Shown here: positions 9,088 to 17,767 of the stretch, one piece after another
Position numbering within the stretch: position 1 is the first letter of the stretch
Layout: every line of letters begins with the position of its first letter
Assembly: GCA_002335115.1 (NCBI GenBank)
Contig: DDCR01000116.1
Location: forward strand, 1-27,309
Origin: Oceanospirillaceae bacterium UBA2001
GTDB lineage: Bacteria; Pseudomonadota; Gammaproteobacteria; Pseudomonadales; Balneatricaceae
DNA: 27,309 nt
Direction of reading: 5' to 3'
Program-made: the position numbers and the translations under genes
The notes under the pieces: generated by a model
Databases searched by the model: none
What the model saw: the letters and a program-made list of their open reading frames with translations, nothing else
Told to the model about the DNA's origin: nothing

Positions 9088-9786
9088 GTGCAGAAAAATA
9101 GTCCTATTGTGGTTGCCTTAGATTATCAATCTTCTGATCAAGCGCTGCTGATGGCACGCCAGTTAGACCCCACACGCTGTCGTCTTAAAGTAGGTAAAGA
9201 ATTGTTTACTTCAGCTGGCCCTCAAATAGTGGATCAATTGCAGCACTATGGTTTTGAAATATTCCTCGATCTAAAGTTTCATGATATCCCAAATACGGTT
9301 GCTAAAGCTGTTTTGGCGGCTGCGCGAATGGGAGTTTGGATGGTTAATGTGCACGCTAGTGGGGGTGCCCAGATGATGCAAACCACGCGATCTGCACTTG
9401 CAGCCAAAGGTGGTCATCAACCTCTTTTGATCGCTGTGACAGTACTAACTAGTATGGATGCTGAGAGCTTAAAGGCCACAGGCATAGAACAATCCCCAGC
9501 TGAACGGGTATTGTCATTAGCCCATCTGAGTCAGAACTCGGGCTTTGATGGTGTGGTTTGTTCAGCCCAAGAAGCCTCGCTATTGAAGAACCAATTAGGC
9601 CCTGAGTTTAAATTGATCACCCCAGGTATAAGGCCATCATTTGCTTCAGTAGGTGACCAAAAGCGCATCATGACTCCGGCTCAGGCAATGGCTGCAGGTA
9701 GTGACTTTTTAGTCATTGGCAGACCGATTACAGGGTCTGATGACCCTATGCAAGCCCTTGCACTCATTGAAGAAGAGCTGGCTTAG
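9088..9786 (+). CDS. pyrF: Orotidine 5'-phosphate decarboxylase
   Basis: Final step of de novo UMP synthesis (OMP to UMP plus CO2), 232 aa, a TIM-barrel enzyme. The catalytic segment [10 protein letters not shown] (residues 61-70) carries the Asp61-Lys63-Asp66 set typical of the family, with VVALDY near the start and the phosphate-binding ends TPGIRP and VIGRPIT at the C-terminus. GTG start with AAGGAG six bases upstream (9076-9081), one base after the lapB stop. lapA-lapB-pyrF is also the E. coli order. Confidence 0.97.
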   Translation: MQKNSPIVVALDYQSSDQALLMARQLDPTRCRLKVGKELFTSAGPQIVDQLQHYGFEIFLDLKFHDIPNTVAKAVLAAARMGVWMVNVHASGGAQMMQTTRSALAAKGGHQPLLIAVTVLTSMDAESLKATGIEQSPAERVLSLAHLSQNSGFDGVVCSAQEASLLKNQLGPEFKLITPGIRPSFASVGDQKRIMTPAQAMAAGSDFLVIGRPITGSDDPMQALALIEEELA

Positions 9787-9851
9787 CCATTAATTGAAAC
9801 CAAGTTAAATTACCCAACTTAGCGCTTATGAAGTTCTGTGCTAGGCTTAGT

Positions 9852-9874
9852 GAGTCTCAAGGATTTAGAGATTC
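9852..9874 (+). repeat. Short inverted repeat upstream of the comEA-like gene
   Basis: GAGTCTC (9852-9858) can pair with GAGATTC (9868-9874) over seven positions with one G-U, around a nine-base loop, in the 113-base gap after pyrF. There is no T-tract, so it is not a standard terminator. It ends 25 bases before the start of the ComEA-like gene. Its significance is unknown. Confidence 0.25.
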
Positions 9875-9899
9875 ATTTGGTTTAATCAAGGAGTAGATT

Positions 9900-10187
9900 A
9901 TGAAACTAACTCGTAAAATAGCCCTGCTGCTATTCGTCAGTGCAATCACCTTGGGGTCCTTTACACCCCTTTCTTTAGCTGAAGACGCATTACCCATTAA
10001 CCTCAATACAGCCTCTGCGGTTGACATTGCCGAGGCCATTGATGGCGTTGGTGAGGTCAGGGCTGCTGCTATTATTTCATTACGTGAAGAGCTTGGAGGA
10101 TTTACCATGCTTGAGCAATTGCTCGATGTCAAAGGCATAAGTGAGGTTACCCTCGCACGCATTCGTTCTATAATCGTGCTAGAGTAA
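9900..10187 (+). CDS. ComEA-like secreted helix-hairpin-helix DNA-binding protein
   Basis: A 95-aa protein with a clear signal peptide (MKLTRKIALLLFVSAITLG..., predicted cleavage after LSLA, residue 27), followed by a single ComEA-type helix-hairpin-helix unit: INLNTASAVDIAEAIDGVGEVRAAAII and FTMLEQLLDVKGISEVTLARI. Stand-alone proteins of this size in Vibrio and other gammaproteobacteria are periplasmic double-stranded DNA receptors in natural transformation, though many bacteria carry such proteins without proven competence. The ATG has AAGGAG at 9888-9893 with a six-base spacer. It lies upstream of dgt and a pilus-motor pair, which suggests but does not prove a DNA-uptake role. Confidence 0.85.
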   Translation: MKLTRKIALLLFVSAITLGSFTPLSLAEDALPINLNTASAVDIAEAIDGVGEVRAAAIISLREELGGFTMLEQLLDVKGISEVTLARIRSIIVLE

Positions 10188-10200
10188 CTGTTCGCTCTAT

Positions 10201-10241
10201 GGTGCACATAGTGCCAATAAAATTTTGGCGCTATGTGCATC
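10201..10241 (+). repeat. Long near-perfect hairpin between comEA-like gene and dgt
   Basis: Bases 10201-10217 pair with 10225-10241 over 17 consecutive positions (two G-U wobbles), leaving a seven-base loop. It begins 13 bases after the comEA-like stop and ends 45 bases before the dgt ATG. No run of T follows directly (the nearest is 10265-10269), so it is not a classic intrinsic terminator. It may be an RNA 3'-end stabiliser, an attenuator, or a DNA-level dyad. The pairing itself is read directly from the sequence. Confidence 0.8.
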
Positions 10242-10286
10242 GCAGTCACAGTAATGTGTAGTACTTTTTGTATAAGGACATCAACA

Positions 10287-11627
10287 ATGGCCATGACATG
10301 GCAAGGTTTGTTAGCTGATCAGCGTTTTGGCAAGCCCTATACCGAACAACACCACCAAGGCCGCACACCGTTTCACAAAGACTATGATAGGCTGATCTTC
10401 TCTAGCGCCTTTCGACGGATGGGACACAAAACTCAAGTCCATTCATTGTCTCATAATGATCATGTTCATAACCGCTTAACTCACAGTCTAGAGGTCTCTA
10501 GTGTGGGTCGAAGCCTAGGTATCCAAGTAGGGCAAAGCCTAAAGCATCAGGCCCAATGGCCAGAGTGGATTGAGCCCCATGACTTGGGTGCCATTGTGCA
10601 GTCGGCTTGCTTAGCTCATGACATAGGTAATCCACCGTTTGGTCATTTTGGTGAGAGTTCAATTCGTCACTGGTTCGCTAATTATGCGCAGCAAGGTGGC
10701 ATGGCCCATTTAAGCGCTGCTGAGCAGGCAGATCTACTTAATTTTGAAGGTAATGCGCAGGGCTTACGAACCCTTACACAGCTTGAGTACCACCAGTTTA
10801 ATGGGGGTATGCGCCTCACTTATGCGACCTTGGGAAGCTTTCTTAAATACCCTTGGTTATCAAATTCAAAGCAGTGTGAACGCAAATCTAAGTTTGGCGC
10901 CTTGCAATCTGAGAAACATATATTGGCTGACATAGCAGATCGCTTAGGTTTGTTGCAGCAGTCAGATTTTGAGTGGTGTCGCCACCCATTGGTTTATTTA
11001 ATGGAAGCTGCTGATGATATCTGTTACGCCATTATTGATTTAGAAGATGGGGTAGAACTGGGTATTATAGATGAACAGGATGTGTTGGCGTTGTTAGCGC
11101 CCATTACTGGCGAATTGGCAGTTCCTGAACGCACCGCTATGGTCGATGTCTACTATTCAACGCGTCGTTTAGCCTTATTGCGGGGTAAGGTTATTGACCA
11201 TCTTGTGCAGTCGGCAGCGCACGCGTTTATGAAGCATATTCCTGCTCTATTGGAAGGTCGGTTAGAGGGAGATTTAATCTCACATTGTGATCTTGTGACC
11301 CAACAAATTATTGGTGATGCTAAGGCGCTGGCCAAAAATCGCATCTTTCTAGCGCCTGAACGGCATCGCACGGAGTTGGCTGCTTATTCAGTCCTAGAAA
11401 AATTACTTGATGGGTTTGTGCCTGCAGTGCTTGCCTTGGACCAACAAATGGGAGACGCAAGGTTATCTTTTAAAGCTGAAAAGCACCTGGCCCTGATGGG
11501 TGCCCATCGGCCTGAAAAAGGAGCTACACCTTATCAAGCCTTATGTTGCACTATGGACTTTATTGGTGGCATGACTGACAACTATGCAGTTGATTTAGCC
11601 CGTCAATTGAGTGGCGAAATGAAATAA
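10287..11627 (+). CDS. dgt: Deoxyguanosinetriphosphate triphosphohydrolase-like protein
   Basis: HD-domain enzyme of the dGTPase family (446 aa) that removes intact triphosphate from dNTPs and so influences the dNTP pool. Motifs: DRLIFSSAFRRMGHKTQV (residues 34-51), NRLTHSLEV with metal His66, and LAHDIGNPPFGHFGE with His111-Asp112, the HD pair; then MEAADDICYAIIDLEDGVELG. The frame is open further upstream to 10233, but ATG 10287 has AAGGA at 10274-10278 with an eight-base gap and gives the N-terminus expected for the family. Substrate range (dGTP or other dNTPs) cannot be read from sequence. It sits between a comEA-like gene and pilus genes. Confidence 0.92.
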   Translation: MAMTWQGLLADQRFGKPYTEQHHQGRTPFHKDYDRLIFSSAFRRMGHKTQVHSLSHNDHVHNRLTHSLEVSSVGRSLGIQVGQSLKHQAQWPEWIEPHDLGAIVQSACLAHDIGNPPFGHFGESSIRHWFANYAQQGGMAHLSAAEQADLLNFEGNAQGLRTLTQLEYHQFNGGMRLTYATLGSFLKYPWLSNSKQCERKSKFGALQSEKHILADIADRLGLLQQSDFEWCRHPLVYLMEAADDICYAIIDLEDGVELGIIDEQDVLALLAPITGELAVPERTAMVDVYYSTRRLALLRGKVIDHLVQSAAHAFMKHIPALLEGRLEGDLISHCDLVTQQIIGDAKALAKNRIFLAPERHRTELAAYSVLEKLLDGFVPAVLALDQQMGDARLSFKAEKHLALMGAHRPEKGATPYQALCCTMDFIGGMTDNYAVDLARQLSGEMK

Positions 11628-11701
11628 AACTTAATAAAGGCACTGTTTTTTAAAAAATAACCTAAGCTTAAATCAGCTATAAATAACGCATGGAAGCGTT
11701 T

Positions 11702-12898
11702 ATGTCTGATACGTTCTCACCTATCTCCCCACCTCTTAATAATATCATTGCATTAACAGATCAATTGCTGGATGTTGCTGCCACTGCTGGGGCTTCTGAT
11801 TTACATTTGGAACCTCTGTCACAGAGTATGCGTATTCGTATGCGTGTTGATGGCCTTATGCGGCTGCTAGAGCCACCTTTTGATCAACTTTTAGGGTCTG
11901 TGGCCATGGCTCTAGTCGTGCGCTTAAAATTGCTTTCAGACATGGACATTAGTGAGTCCCGTCGACCACAAGATGGCAGTTTTCAATGGCAACTAAACGA
12001 CAAGCAGGTCGATATACGGTGCAGTAGTTTGGCAGGACAATGGGGTGAAAAGTTAGTCCTGCGATTGCATTGGAAACAACAAAATATAGAACTTAATGAG
12101 CAGGGTTTATCGATTAAACAGTTACAAATTGTCATTCGTCAGCTGAGTAAACCACAAGGACTTATCTTGGCCACAGGCCCAACAGGCAGTGGTAAAACGA
12201 TGTTCTTATATAGTTGCCTGAAACATATTGAAGCACCTCATCTTAATATTGTTAGTGCTGAAGATCCCATAGAAATTGGGTTAGAGGGAGTCCATCAAGT
12301 GGCCGTAAATACTAACATTAACCTATCTTTTAATCAGATTCTCAGGGCTTTGCTTAGGCAGGATCCTGATGTAATCATGCTGGGAGAGTTACGCGATTTT
12401 GATAGCGCAGATGTTGCGTTAAAGGCTGCACAAACTGGACACCTACTGCTTACTTCCATGCACACTCATAGTATTAGTGAGGCTATGCACCGATGCCACG
12501 GTTTGGGGGTGGATATGTTGGCTTTTAGTTATTGTTTGAGTTTGATTATTAATCAGCGATTAGTGCGCCAGCTCTGTGACCAGTGCAAGCAACCTATGAC
12601 TCAGTCACAGTTAGCGGCAATGACAAGTGCTGAGTGGTTAGATGCAGTGGCCACCTATAAATTTAGCTTTGGAGCAGTGAATCCATGCGTGCCTGCAAGC
12701 TGTGACTCTTGTCATGGAGGCTATAGGGGACGAGTAGGGGTGTTTGATTTAATGGTCATGGATGCATCTAAACGAGATTCAGTGGCCCAGCGTCAAGTGC
12801 ATAGCCTAGATCAAAATTTTGGAGTTCGCCGTCAGGGTTTATGGCGCGTCCTTGCAGGGCATACCAGCGTTGCAGAAGTGAATCGAGTGACTTGGTAA
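11702..12898 (+). CDS. Type IV pilus / type II secretion assembly ATPase, N-terminally short (PilB/GspE family)
   Basis: Cytoplasmic motor ATPase that powers pilin polymerisation. At 398 aa it is well short of PilB (about 560-570) because it lacks the N-terminal N1 region; it begins close to the SDLHLEP element (residues 32-38). The rest looks intact: RMRVDG, SRRPQDGSF, Walker A GPTGSGKT (159-166), Asp-box AEDPIE, Walker B DPDVIMLGELRD (221-232), His-box GHLLLTSMHTH, and a Cys-rich zinc site (C292, C295, C334, C337). E. coli HofB is a similarly shortened relative. ATG 11702 follows GGAAG by five bases; ATG 11690 is an alternative adding four residues. The stop overlaps the pilC start (TAATG). 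Confidence 0.88.
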   Translation: MSDTFSPISPPLNNIIALTDQLLDVAATAGASDLHLEPLSQSMRIRMRVDGLMRLLEPPFDQLLGSVAMALVVRLKLLSDMDISESRRPQDGSFQWQLNDKQVDIRCSSLAGQWGEKLVLRLHWKQQNIELNEQGLSIKQLQIVIRQLSKPQGLILATGPTGSGKTMFLYSCLKHIEAPHLNIVSAEDPIEIGLEGVHQVAVNTNINLSFNQILRALLRQDPDVIMLGELRDFDSADVALKAAQTGHLLLTSMHTHSISEAMHRCHGLGVDMLAFSYCLSLIINQRLVRQLCDQCKQPMTQSQLAAMTSAEWLDAVATYKFSFGAVNPCVPASCDSCHGGYRGRVGVFDLMVMDASKRDSVAQRQVHSLDQNFGVRRQGLWRVLAGHTSVAEVNRVTW

Positions 12899-14088
12899 TG
12901 TGGCATTGGTGGGTGTGGTTTGGGGTGGATGCAAAGCACATTCAGTGCAGTGGCATCTGCCAGTGCCCTAGCCGTCAGTTACTTCGATCTAAGTTGGCCT
13001 TAGAGGGCATTGAATTAGACCTAGGTGAACCGCTTTGGCCTTGGCACCGATCTTGGCCTAAACACATCAATAACAAGCATTTACAAAAGTTATTGCAACA
13101 ATGGTCGCAACTCTTGAGTGCGGGGTTACCTTTATTGTCCTGCGTCACTTTGGTTCGCATCGAGGAAGCACCACCCCGACTCCGTTATGAACTAATTGAG
13201 CTTAAAAACGCCCTACTCACAGGAGTAAAATTTTCCCAAGCCTTATCCCAAAGTGGTCTCTTTCCAACCCACTTGGTGCAACTTGTTGCAGCTGGGGAAG
13301 TGAGTGGGGAACTGGCCCATCTATTGAAGCAAATCCATGAACAGTATAGCCACCAAGAAAACCTAAAACGTCGCTTCAAACGAAGTTTGTTTATGCCTGC
13401 AGTCACCCTATTGAGTGGTTGCATAGTGAGTCTATTAATTATCCATTGGGTGGTACCCCAAGTCGCAAGCTTATACACCTCAGGGGTGTATGAATTGCCT
13501 ATTATGACCCGTTGGTTGATGAGCTTTTCCCGTGCGGCCAAGTCAAGTGGCTGGGCTATGGTAGGGGTTTTACTATTAACCTATATGACTTGGGTATGGC
13601 TCTGGTCTATGCCCAAGACAAGAGTGTCTTTAGAACGCTTATTATGGGGTATTCCAGGCCTTGGCCAGTTAATGTATTTACACAGCCAAGCACAATTATT
13701 TTTAGTCCTTTCCATGACTTTTAATGCGCGCGTACCATTACTAGATTGCCTTACTTTAGCGGCTAATAGTAGCCCGTGGGAGCATGTTAATCGAGATCTG
13801 AAAAAAGCCATTTCAGGGTTAAACCAAGGCCAAACTTTGAGTCAAATGTTAGTTAAAATGAGATGGCAAGCACCTGTTCTGCAGCTTATTCGAGTTGGTG
13901 AAGCCGCTGGAGATTTGGCCTTGAGTTTTACTCAATTACAAACCTATTATGAAGTTCAAGTCATTAATCAAAGTCAGTGGTTAGAGCAATTATTGGAACC
14001 TATATTACTTTTGCTAGTGGCGATTTTTGTCGGTTCAATTCTAGTCGCTTTATACTTACCACTGTTTCAGATAGGACAAATGATGTGA
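12898..14088 (+). CDS. pilC: Type IV pilus inner-membrane platform protein (PilC/GspF family)
   Basis: Polytopic inner-membrane protein (396 aa) that couples the assembly ATPase to the growing pilus. Two T2SSF domains are visible: LQQWSQLLSAGLPLL...GVKFSQALSQSGLFP..AAGEVSGELAHLL and LHSQAQLFLVLSMTFNARVPLLDCL...RVGEAAGDL, each followed by membrane helices (FMPAVTLLSGCIVSLLIIHWVVP; GWAMVGVLLLTYMTWVWLW; LEPILLLLVAIFVGSILVALYLPLF). The ATG at 12898 overlaps the stop of the ATPase gene, so the pair is coupled; the frame is open upstream but that part overlaps the ATPase and has no family match. The N-terminal 50 residues are Trp-rich and divergent. Confidence 0.9.
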   Translation: MWHWWVWFGVDAKHIQCSGICQCPSRQLLRSKLALEGIELDLGEPLWPWHRSWPKHINNKHLQKLLQQWSQLLSAGLPLLSCVTLVRIEEAPPRLRYELIELKNALLTGVKFSQALSQSGLFPTHLVQLVAAGEVSGELAHLLKQIHEQYSHQENLKRRFKRSLFMPAVTLLSGCIVSLLIIHWVVPQVASLYTSGVYELPIMTRWLMSFSRAAKSSGWAMVGVLLLTYMTWVWLWSMPKTRVSLERLLWGIPGLGQLMYLHSQAQLFLVLSMTFNARVPLLDCLTLAANSSPWEHVNRDLKKAISGLNQGQTLSQMLVKMRWQAPVLQLIRVGEAAGDLALSFTQLQTYYEVQVINQSQWLEQLLEPILLLLVAIFVGSILVALYLPLFQIGQMM

Positions 14089-14102
14089 CCCTGCAAGACT
14101 AC

Positions 14103-14111
14103 TGATATAAT
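14103..14111 (+). promoter_or_regulatory. Candidate extended -10 promoter for coaE-yacG
   Basis: TGATATAAT at 14103-14111 matches an extended -10 element (TGnTATAAT) exactly, 32 bases before the coaE ATG and 15 bases after the pilC stop. No good -35 is visible, which extended -10 promoters can do without. This suggests coaE-yacG can be transcribed independently of the pilus pair. Confidence 0.4.
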
Positions 14112-14142
14112 AAACATTGTTGGTTTAGAGCGAGTTTTGAAT

Positions 14143-14742
14143 ATGATTATTGGCCTTACAGGTGGCATAGGCAGTGGTAAAAGTGCTGTCAGCGCTCAGT
14201 TCAAAGCCCTTGGTATTGTGGTGGTTGATGCTGATCAAGTGGCTAGAGATGTTGTGATAATAGGCAGCCCTGCCCTCGAGCGCATTGCCCAGCACTTTGG
14301 TGGGCAAATTTTACTAGAAGACGGTACCTTAAACCGAGCTAAGTTACGCCAATGTATATTTACTGATAAGGCACAAAAGCAATGGTTGGAAGCATTATTG
14401 CACCCACTCATTGGTGCAGCAATTAAACAGCAACTGGCGCTCGCTTCGAGTGTATACGTAGTGCTAGAATCGCCCTTGTTGTTAGAAACATCACAACATA
14501 AAACCACAGACTTTGTGGTTGTTGTAGACGCTAGTGAAACGCTTCAACGTGAGCGAGCCTGTCATAGAGACGGCGCTAAACGGGAGCAGATTGATGCCAT
14601 TATTCATAGCCAAATGTCACGCCAAAAACGCTTGGATAAGGCACATTGGGTGATAGATAATCGACAGGATTTAGCTCATCTCAAAGCCCAAGTGCTTCAA
14701 TTACATGATCACCTTTGCAAAATCACGGAACACCCCTTATGA
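14143..14742 (+). CDS. coaE: Dephospho-CoA kinase
   Basis: Last enzyme of coenzyme A synthesis, phosphorylating the ribose 3'-OH of dephospho-CoA with ATP (199 aa). N-terminal P-loop [13 protein letters not shown] (residues 4-16), [30 protein letters not shown], and the C-terminal RMSRQKR-like stretch [20 protein letters not shown] at 14137 would add two residues; ATG 14143 gives the conserved MIIGLTGG start. It sits downstream of pilC and overlaps yacG, the usual pilBC(D)-coaE-yacG neighbourhood of Gammaproteobacteria, here without pilD and zapD. Confidence 0.96.
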   Translation: MIIGLTGGIGSGKSAVSAQFKALGIVVVDADQVARDVVIIGSPALERIAQHFGGQILLEDGTLNRAKLRQCIFTDKAQKQWLEALLHPLIGAAIKQQLALASSVYVVLESPLLLETSQHKTTDFVVVVDASETLQRERACHRDGAKREQIDAIIHSQMSRQKRLDKAHWVIDNRQDLAHLKAQVLQLHDHLCKITEHPL

Positions 14743-14936
14743 GCCAATATCCTTGCCCTCAGTGCCAAAAAAATCTCACTTGGAACCCTGATAATGCCCA
14801 CAGACCTTTTTGTAGCGAACGCTGTCAAAAAATTGATCTAGGCGCATGGGCCAATGGGGAATACGCTATTGCTGGGGATGAATTGGAAAATGATTTCTCT
14901 AGCGCGTTATTGGAGCCTGTTGATCAACAAGATTAA
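14739..14936 (+). CDS. yacG: DNA gyrase inhibitor YacG (zinc-binding)
   Basis: A 65-aa protein with the four-cysteine zinc site of YacG: CPQC (residues 6-9) and FCSERC (25-29), then [16 protein letters not shown], the family's most conserved tail. E. coli YacG binds GyrB and inhibits gyrase. ATG 14739 overlaps the coaE stop (ATGA). A longer reading from an upstream TTG at 14715 lies inside coaE and is unlikely. Confidence 0.93.
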   Translation: MSQYPCPQCQKNLTWNPDNAHRPFCSERCQKIDLGAWANGEYAIAGDELENDFSSALLEPVDQQD

Positions 14937-14973
14937 TTTAAAGGCTGGACGTTAAATTTAATTTCAAACATCT

Positions 14974-15014
14974 TCTGCAAAAACTCAAATCGAAACTATA
15001 ATTCAATGATAGTT
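14974..15014 (+). promoter_or_regulatory. Candidate promoter and small dyad in front of the pilin gene
   Basis: A perfect TATAAT lies at 14997-15002 with a poor -35 (TCTGCA, 14974-14979). AACTAT (14994-14999) and ATAGTT (15009-15014) form an inverted repeat that overlaps the -10, a plausible regulator site. No sigma54 promoter (TGGCAC-N5-TTGC), common for PilA genes, was found in the 118-base gap. Confidence 0.3.
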
Positions 15015-15066
15015 AATGGAGTTTGTCTGAATAGCTAATCATTGGAGTGTAATTTTGGGGTATGCC

Positions 15067-15513
15067 ATGGAAAGCCACCTTAAAAGAGAGAGGCCGGATT
15101 TTCGAGTCAGTAAGGCGTTTTCATTGCTTGAATTACTGCTCGTAGTCGCTTTAATTGGAATTTTAGCAGCGTTCGCAGTGCCGACCTATAAAACTTACCT
15201 TCAAAAAACACGATTTATGGAAGTTGTGCAACATAGCCATGCTATACGTGTTGCTCAGTCCGCTTGTTTATTGCAAGTGGGAGATAATATTAGTGCTTGT
15301 GATACCTTTGCCGAGTTGGCCGTGCCTGAACCCAGCGATAGTGCTAATACCCAAGCTATTACCTTAACTTTGAACACGGGTATGATTACAGGTACGGGAA
15401 CTCCAGCTGCTGGAAGTTATACTTTTACTCTGACTCCCAATATCAACGACAATGGCTTATTAACCTATACCGTGGGTGGTAGCTGTTTAAGCGTGGGTTT
15501 CTGTCGCAGTTAA
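15067..15513 (+). CDS. Type IV pilin-like protein with Ala at the pre-cleavage position
   Basis: A 148-aa prepilin. A positively charged leader (MESHLKRERPDFRVSKA, 17 residues) precedes FSLLELLLVVALIGILAAFAVPTY, the class III-type signal with Glu at mature position 5 and the hydrophobic alpha-1 assembly helix. The residue before the cleavage point is Ala rather than the nearly invariant Gly. The globular part has two early cysteines (SACLL, SACDT) and a C-terminal pair (GGSCLSVGFC) able to form a PilA-like D-loop disulphide. Start choice is ambiguous: ATG 15067 follows GGGG, while TTG 15055 follows GGAG by seven bases and would lengthen the leader to 21. It stands alone after yacG and ends ten bases from the convergent ybiT gene. 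Likely a PilA/PpdD-type pilin; a minor pilin is possible. Confidence 0.88.
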   Translation: MESHLKRERPDFRVSKAFSLLELLLVVALIGILAAFAVPTYKTYLQKTRFMEVVQHSHAIRVAQSACLLQVGDNISACDTFAELAVPEPSDSANTQAITLTLNTGMITGTGTPAAGSYTFTLTPNINDNGLLTYTVGGSCLSVGFCRS

Positions 15514-15523
15514 AGACATAATC

Positions 15524-17122
15524 TTAGTGGTGACTTAGGGCTTGATTAGCAAGGTATTCCGAATAAGTCCCATGAAAGTCAATCAAGCGATGCGCTTTTA
15601 TTTCTACCACCCTAGTGGCTAATGACGATACAAACTCACGGTCATGACTGACAAATATCAAGGTTCCATTATAAGTTTTTAGGGCTTTATTGAGAGATTC
15701 AATGGCTTCCATGTCTAAGTGGTTTGTCGGTTCATCCATAATTAATACGTTGGTGTCTTGCATCATCAGCTTACCAAACAATAAGCGATTCTTTTCTCCA
15801 CCTGAGCATACGGCGACTTTTTTAAGGTAGTCATCTGCGGTAAATAGTAAACGCCCCAACATACTTCTTACGGTAAGATCGTCATGTTTTGCGGTACGCC
15901 ATTTTGACATCCAATCGAACAGGGTTAAATCGCAGTTAAAATCGTCGTTGCTGTCTTGTGGGCAGTAACCTAAAACAGCGTTCTCTGACCATTTTATTAC
16001 CCCTTGATTGGCTTTGAGTTGGTTCAATAAACAACGCAGGAAGGTTGTTTTACCTGCACCATTTTCGCCAATAACTGCCAGTTTTGAACCTGCTTCAAGA
16101 ATTAGTTCGCCATTATTAAATAAACTTTCACCTTCAAAACCATGGCTGAGTTTTTCTAACACGAGTGCTTGACGATGGAGTTTCTTGTGGGCGCTAAAGC
16201 CAATATAGGGAGACATACGACTTGATGCGATGACTTCATCTAACTGTATTTTTTCTAATCGTTTAGCTCTTGATGAGGCCTGTTTAGCTTTGGATGCGTT
16301 AGCCGAAAATCGAGCCACAAATTGTTGTAATTCTTCACGCTCTGCACTTTTTTTCGCATTTTCTGCATGCAGTTGTTCCTGCACTAGATTAGAGGCAGCG
16401 GTGTAAGCCTCATAATTACCCGCATAGATGCGTAATTCGCCATAGTCGATATCAGCCATATGCGTACACACAGAATTTAGAAAGTAGCGATCATGAGAGA
16501 TAATGATCATTGTGCTACGACGGTCATTGAGTACTTCAGTGAGCCAGTTAATCGTAGTGATATCAAGGTTGTTAGTGGGTTCGTCTAATAACAAAATATC
16601 TGGGTCTGCAAACAATGCTTGGGCTAATAGTACGCGTAATTTCCAGCCTGGCGCCACTTGTGACATGAGTCCCCAGTGGAAAGACTCATCGATACCCGCT
16701 TGAGTCAATATCTCTGCTGCTCGACTTTCGGCACTATAACCATCCATCTCAGCAAACTCAACTTCTAATTCTGCCACCTTCATACCGTCGTCTTCACTCA
16801 TTTCTGACTGACTATATATGGCTTCTCGAGCTTGCTTCACTCGCCAGAGCCGAGTGTCACCCATAATCACCGCATCAATGACCGAGAACTCTTCAAAGGC
16901 AAACTGATTTTGATTCAAGGTACCCACGGTGTCAGTGGGAGAGAATGAAACATTGCCAGCAGATGGTGTAAGTTCACCACTAAGTATTTTCATGAATGTG
17001 GACTTACCACACCCATTAGCGCCAATGAGGCCATAACGATTGCCATGACCAAATTTTGCTGAAATGTTTTCGAATAGTGGCTTCGCGCCAAACTGCATGG
17101 TGATATTTGCGGTAGTAATCAA
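15524..17122 (-). CDS. ybiT: ABC-F ribosome-associated ATPase YbiT
   Basis: Soluble ABC-F protein (532 aa) with two ATPase domains and no membrane segments; such proteins bind the ribosomal E site and act on stalled or slow translation. First domain: Walker [10 protein letters not shown] (residues 34-42), signature [15 protein letters not shown], Walker [13 protein letters not shown] (176-187). The linker (~240-320, with [16 protein letters not shown]) is the P-site tRNA-interaction motif. Second domain: GENGAGKTT (352-360), CSGGEKNR (439-446), [12 protein letters not shown]. The [14 protein letters not shown]-terminus and APGWK signature match YbiT rather than EttA or Uup. The start codon is TTG with no clear Shine-Dalgarno; its length agrees with E. 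coli YbiT. Confidence 0.94.
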   Translation of the reverse strand: MITTANITMQFGAKPLFENISAKFGHGNRYGLIGANGCGKSTFMKILSGELTPSAGNVSFSPTDTVGTLNQNQFAFEEFSVIDAVIMGDTRLWRVKQAREAIYSQSEMSEDDGMKVAELEVEFAEMDGYSAESRAAEILTQAGIDESFHWGLMSQVAPGWKLRVLLAQALFADPDILLLDEPTNNLDITTINWLTEVLNDRRSTMIIISHDRYFLNSVCTHMADIDYGELRIYAGNYEAYTAASNLVQEQLHAENAKKSAEREELQQFVARFSANASKAKQASSRAKRLEKIQLDEVIASSRMSPYIGFSAHKKLHRQALVLEKLSHGFEGESLFNNGELILEAGSKLAVIGENGAGKTTFLRCLLNQLKANQGVIKWSENAVLGYCPQDSNDDFNCDLTLFDWMSKWRTAKHDDLTVRSMLGRLLFTADDYLKKVAVCSGGEKNRLLFGKLMMQDTNVLIMDEPTNHLDMEAIESLNKALKTYNGTLIFVSHDREFVSSLATRVVEIKAHRLIDFHGTYSEYLANQALSHH

Positions 17123-17182
17123 GGGGTATGGGCTGCAACTGAAATTAGGGCGCGTAGTTTAACAGCTACATGCCTGCGAGGT

Positions 17183-17767
17183 CTAACCCAACCAACCCTT
17201 TAATTGAGCTTCATCCACTAAGGGTTCAAGTAATTCCCATAATTGTGGGCAGCCTTGCTTAATCCGGCTGCCATTGACTGCTTTGACCTGATCCTTGGTA
17301 ATGCCGTGACTTTGCCAGCTGTGACCCTGATCATTTAAATTGTGAATTAAGGGCAAAGCTCTGTCTAATGCCTTAGCAAAGCGAGCATCTGCACTCTTAG
17401 ACGCCTCAAATTCATACCACAGGGCTATATACTCATCTCCCATGTCGTTGGGCAGCATACCTAGAATACGCTGTGTGGCAGCAGCCTCTGCTTCCTCATG
17501 GGCACTACCTACGGCAGCGTATACAATTACATCACCAGTATCAATCTCACATAAATCATGAATGAGTAGCATGCGCAGCACTCGATTAATATCAACTGGC
17601 TGCGCCGCATAATCTTTTAGCATGAGTGCAGCAAGGGTGACTTGCCAAGAGTGCTCTGCAGAATTTTCATAGCGCTCCATTCCCAAGGGGCGAGTTTTTC
17701 TCAGTACCGCTTTTAGCTCGTCGATTTGCTTCACAAAATCGATGATTTGAATGAGGTCTTGCACCAT
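17183..17767 (-). CDS. HD-domain phosphohydrolase, HDDC2/YfbR-like
   Basis: A 194-aa HD-superfamily protein. Metal-site residues are present: ENSAEHSWQ (His39), IHDLCEIDTGD (His70-Asp71) and KALDRALPLIHN for the distal Asp. The LRKTRPLG stretch near the N-terminus and the overall plan match the HDDC2/YfbR group, several members of which are 5'-deoxyribonucleotidases; that activity is inferred from the family. Its start overlaps the stop of the upstream crotonase (TGATG), so the two are translated together. The ybiT gene follows after 60 bases. Confidence 0.85.
   Translation of the reverse strand: MVQDLIQIIDFVKQIDELKAVLRKTRPLGMERYENSAEHSWQVTLAALMLKDYAAQPVDINRVLRMLLIHDLCEIDTGDVIVYAAVGSAHEEAEAAATQRILGMLPNDMGDEYIALWYEFEASKSADARFAKALDRALPLIHNLNDQGHSWQSHGITKDQVKAVNGSRIKQGCPQLWELLEPLVDEAQLKGWLG

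Noticed and set aside
9857..10294. 145-codon minus-strand open frame across the comEA-like gene
   Set aside because: It overlaps the whole comEA-like gene, which has a signal peptide, a good ribosome site and a recognised domain; the antisense translation has none.
11645..11656. TTTTTTAAAAAA palindrome between dgt and the pilus ATPase gene
   Set aside because: A simple A/T run; without a GC-rich stem it is not a credible terminator or operator.
13512..13811. Short open frames in other frames of pilC
   Set aside because: They overlap conserved pilC membrane helices and show no start signals or recognisable domains.
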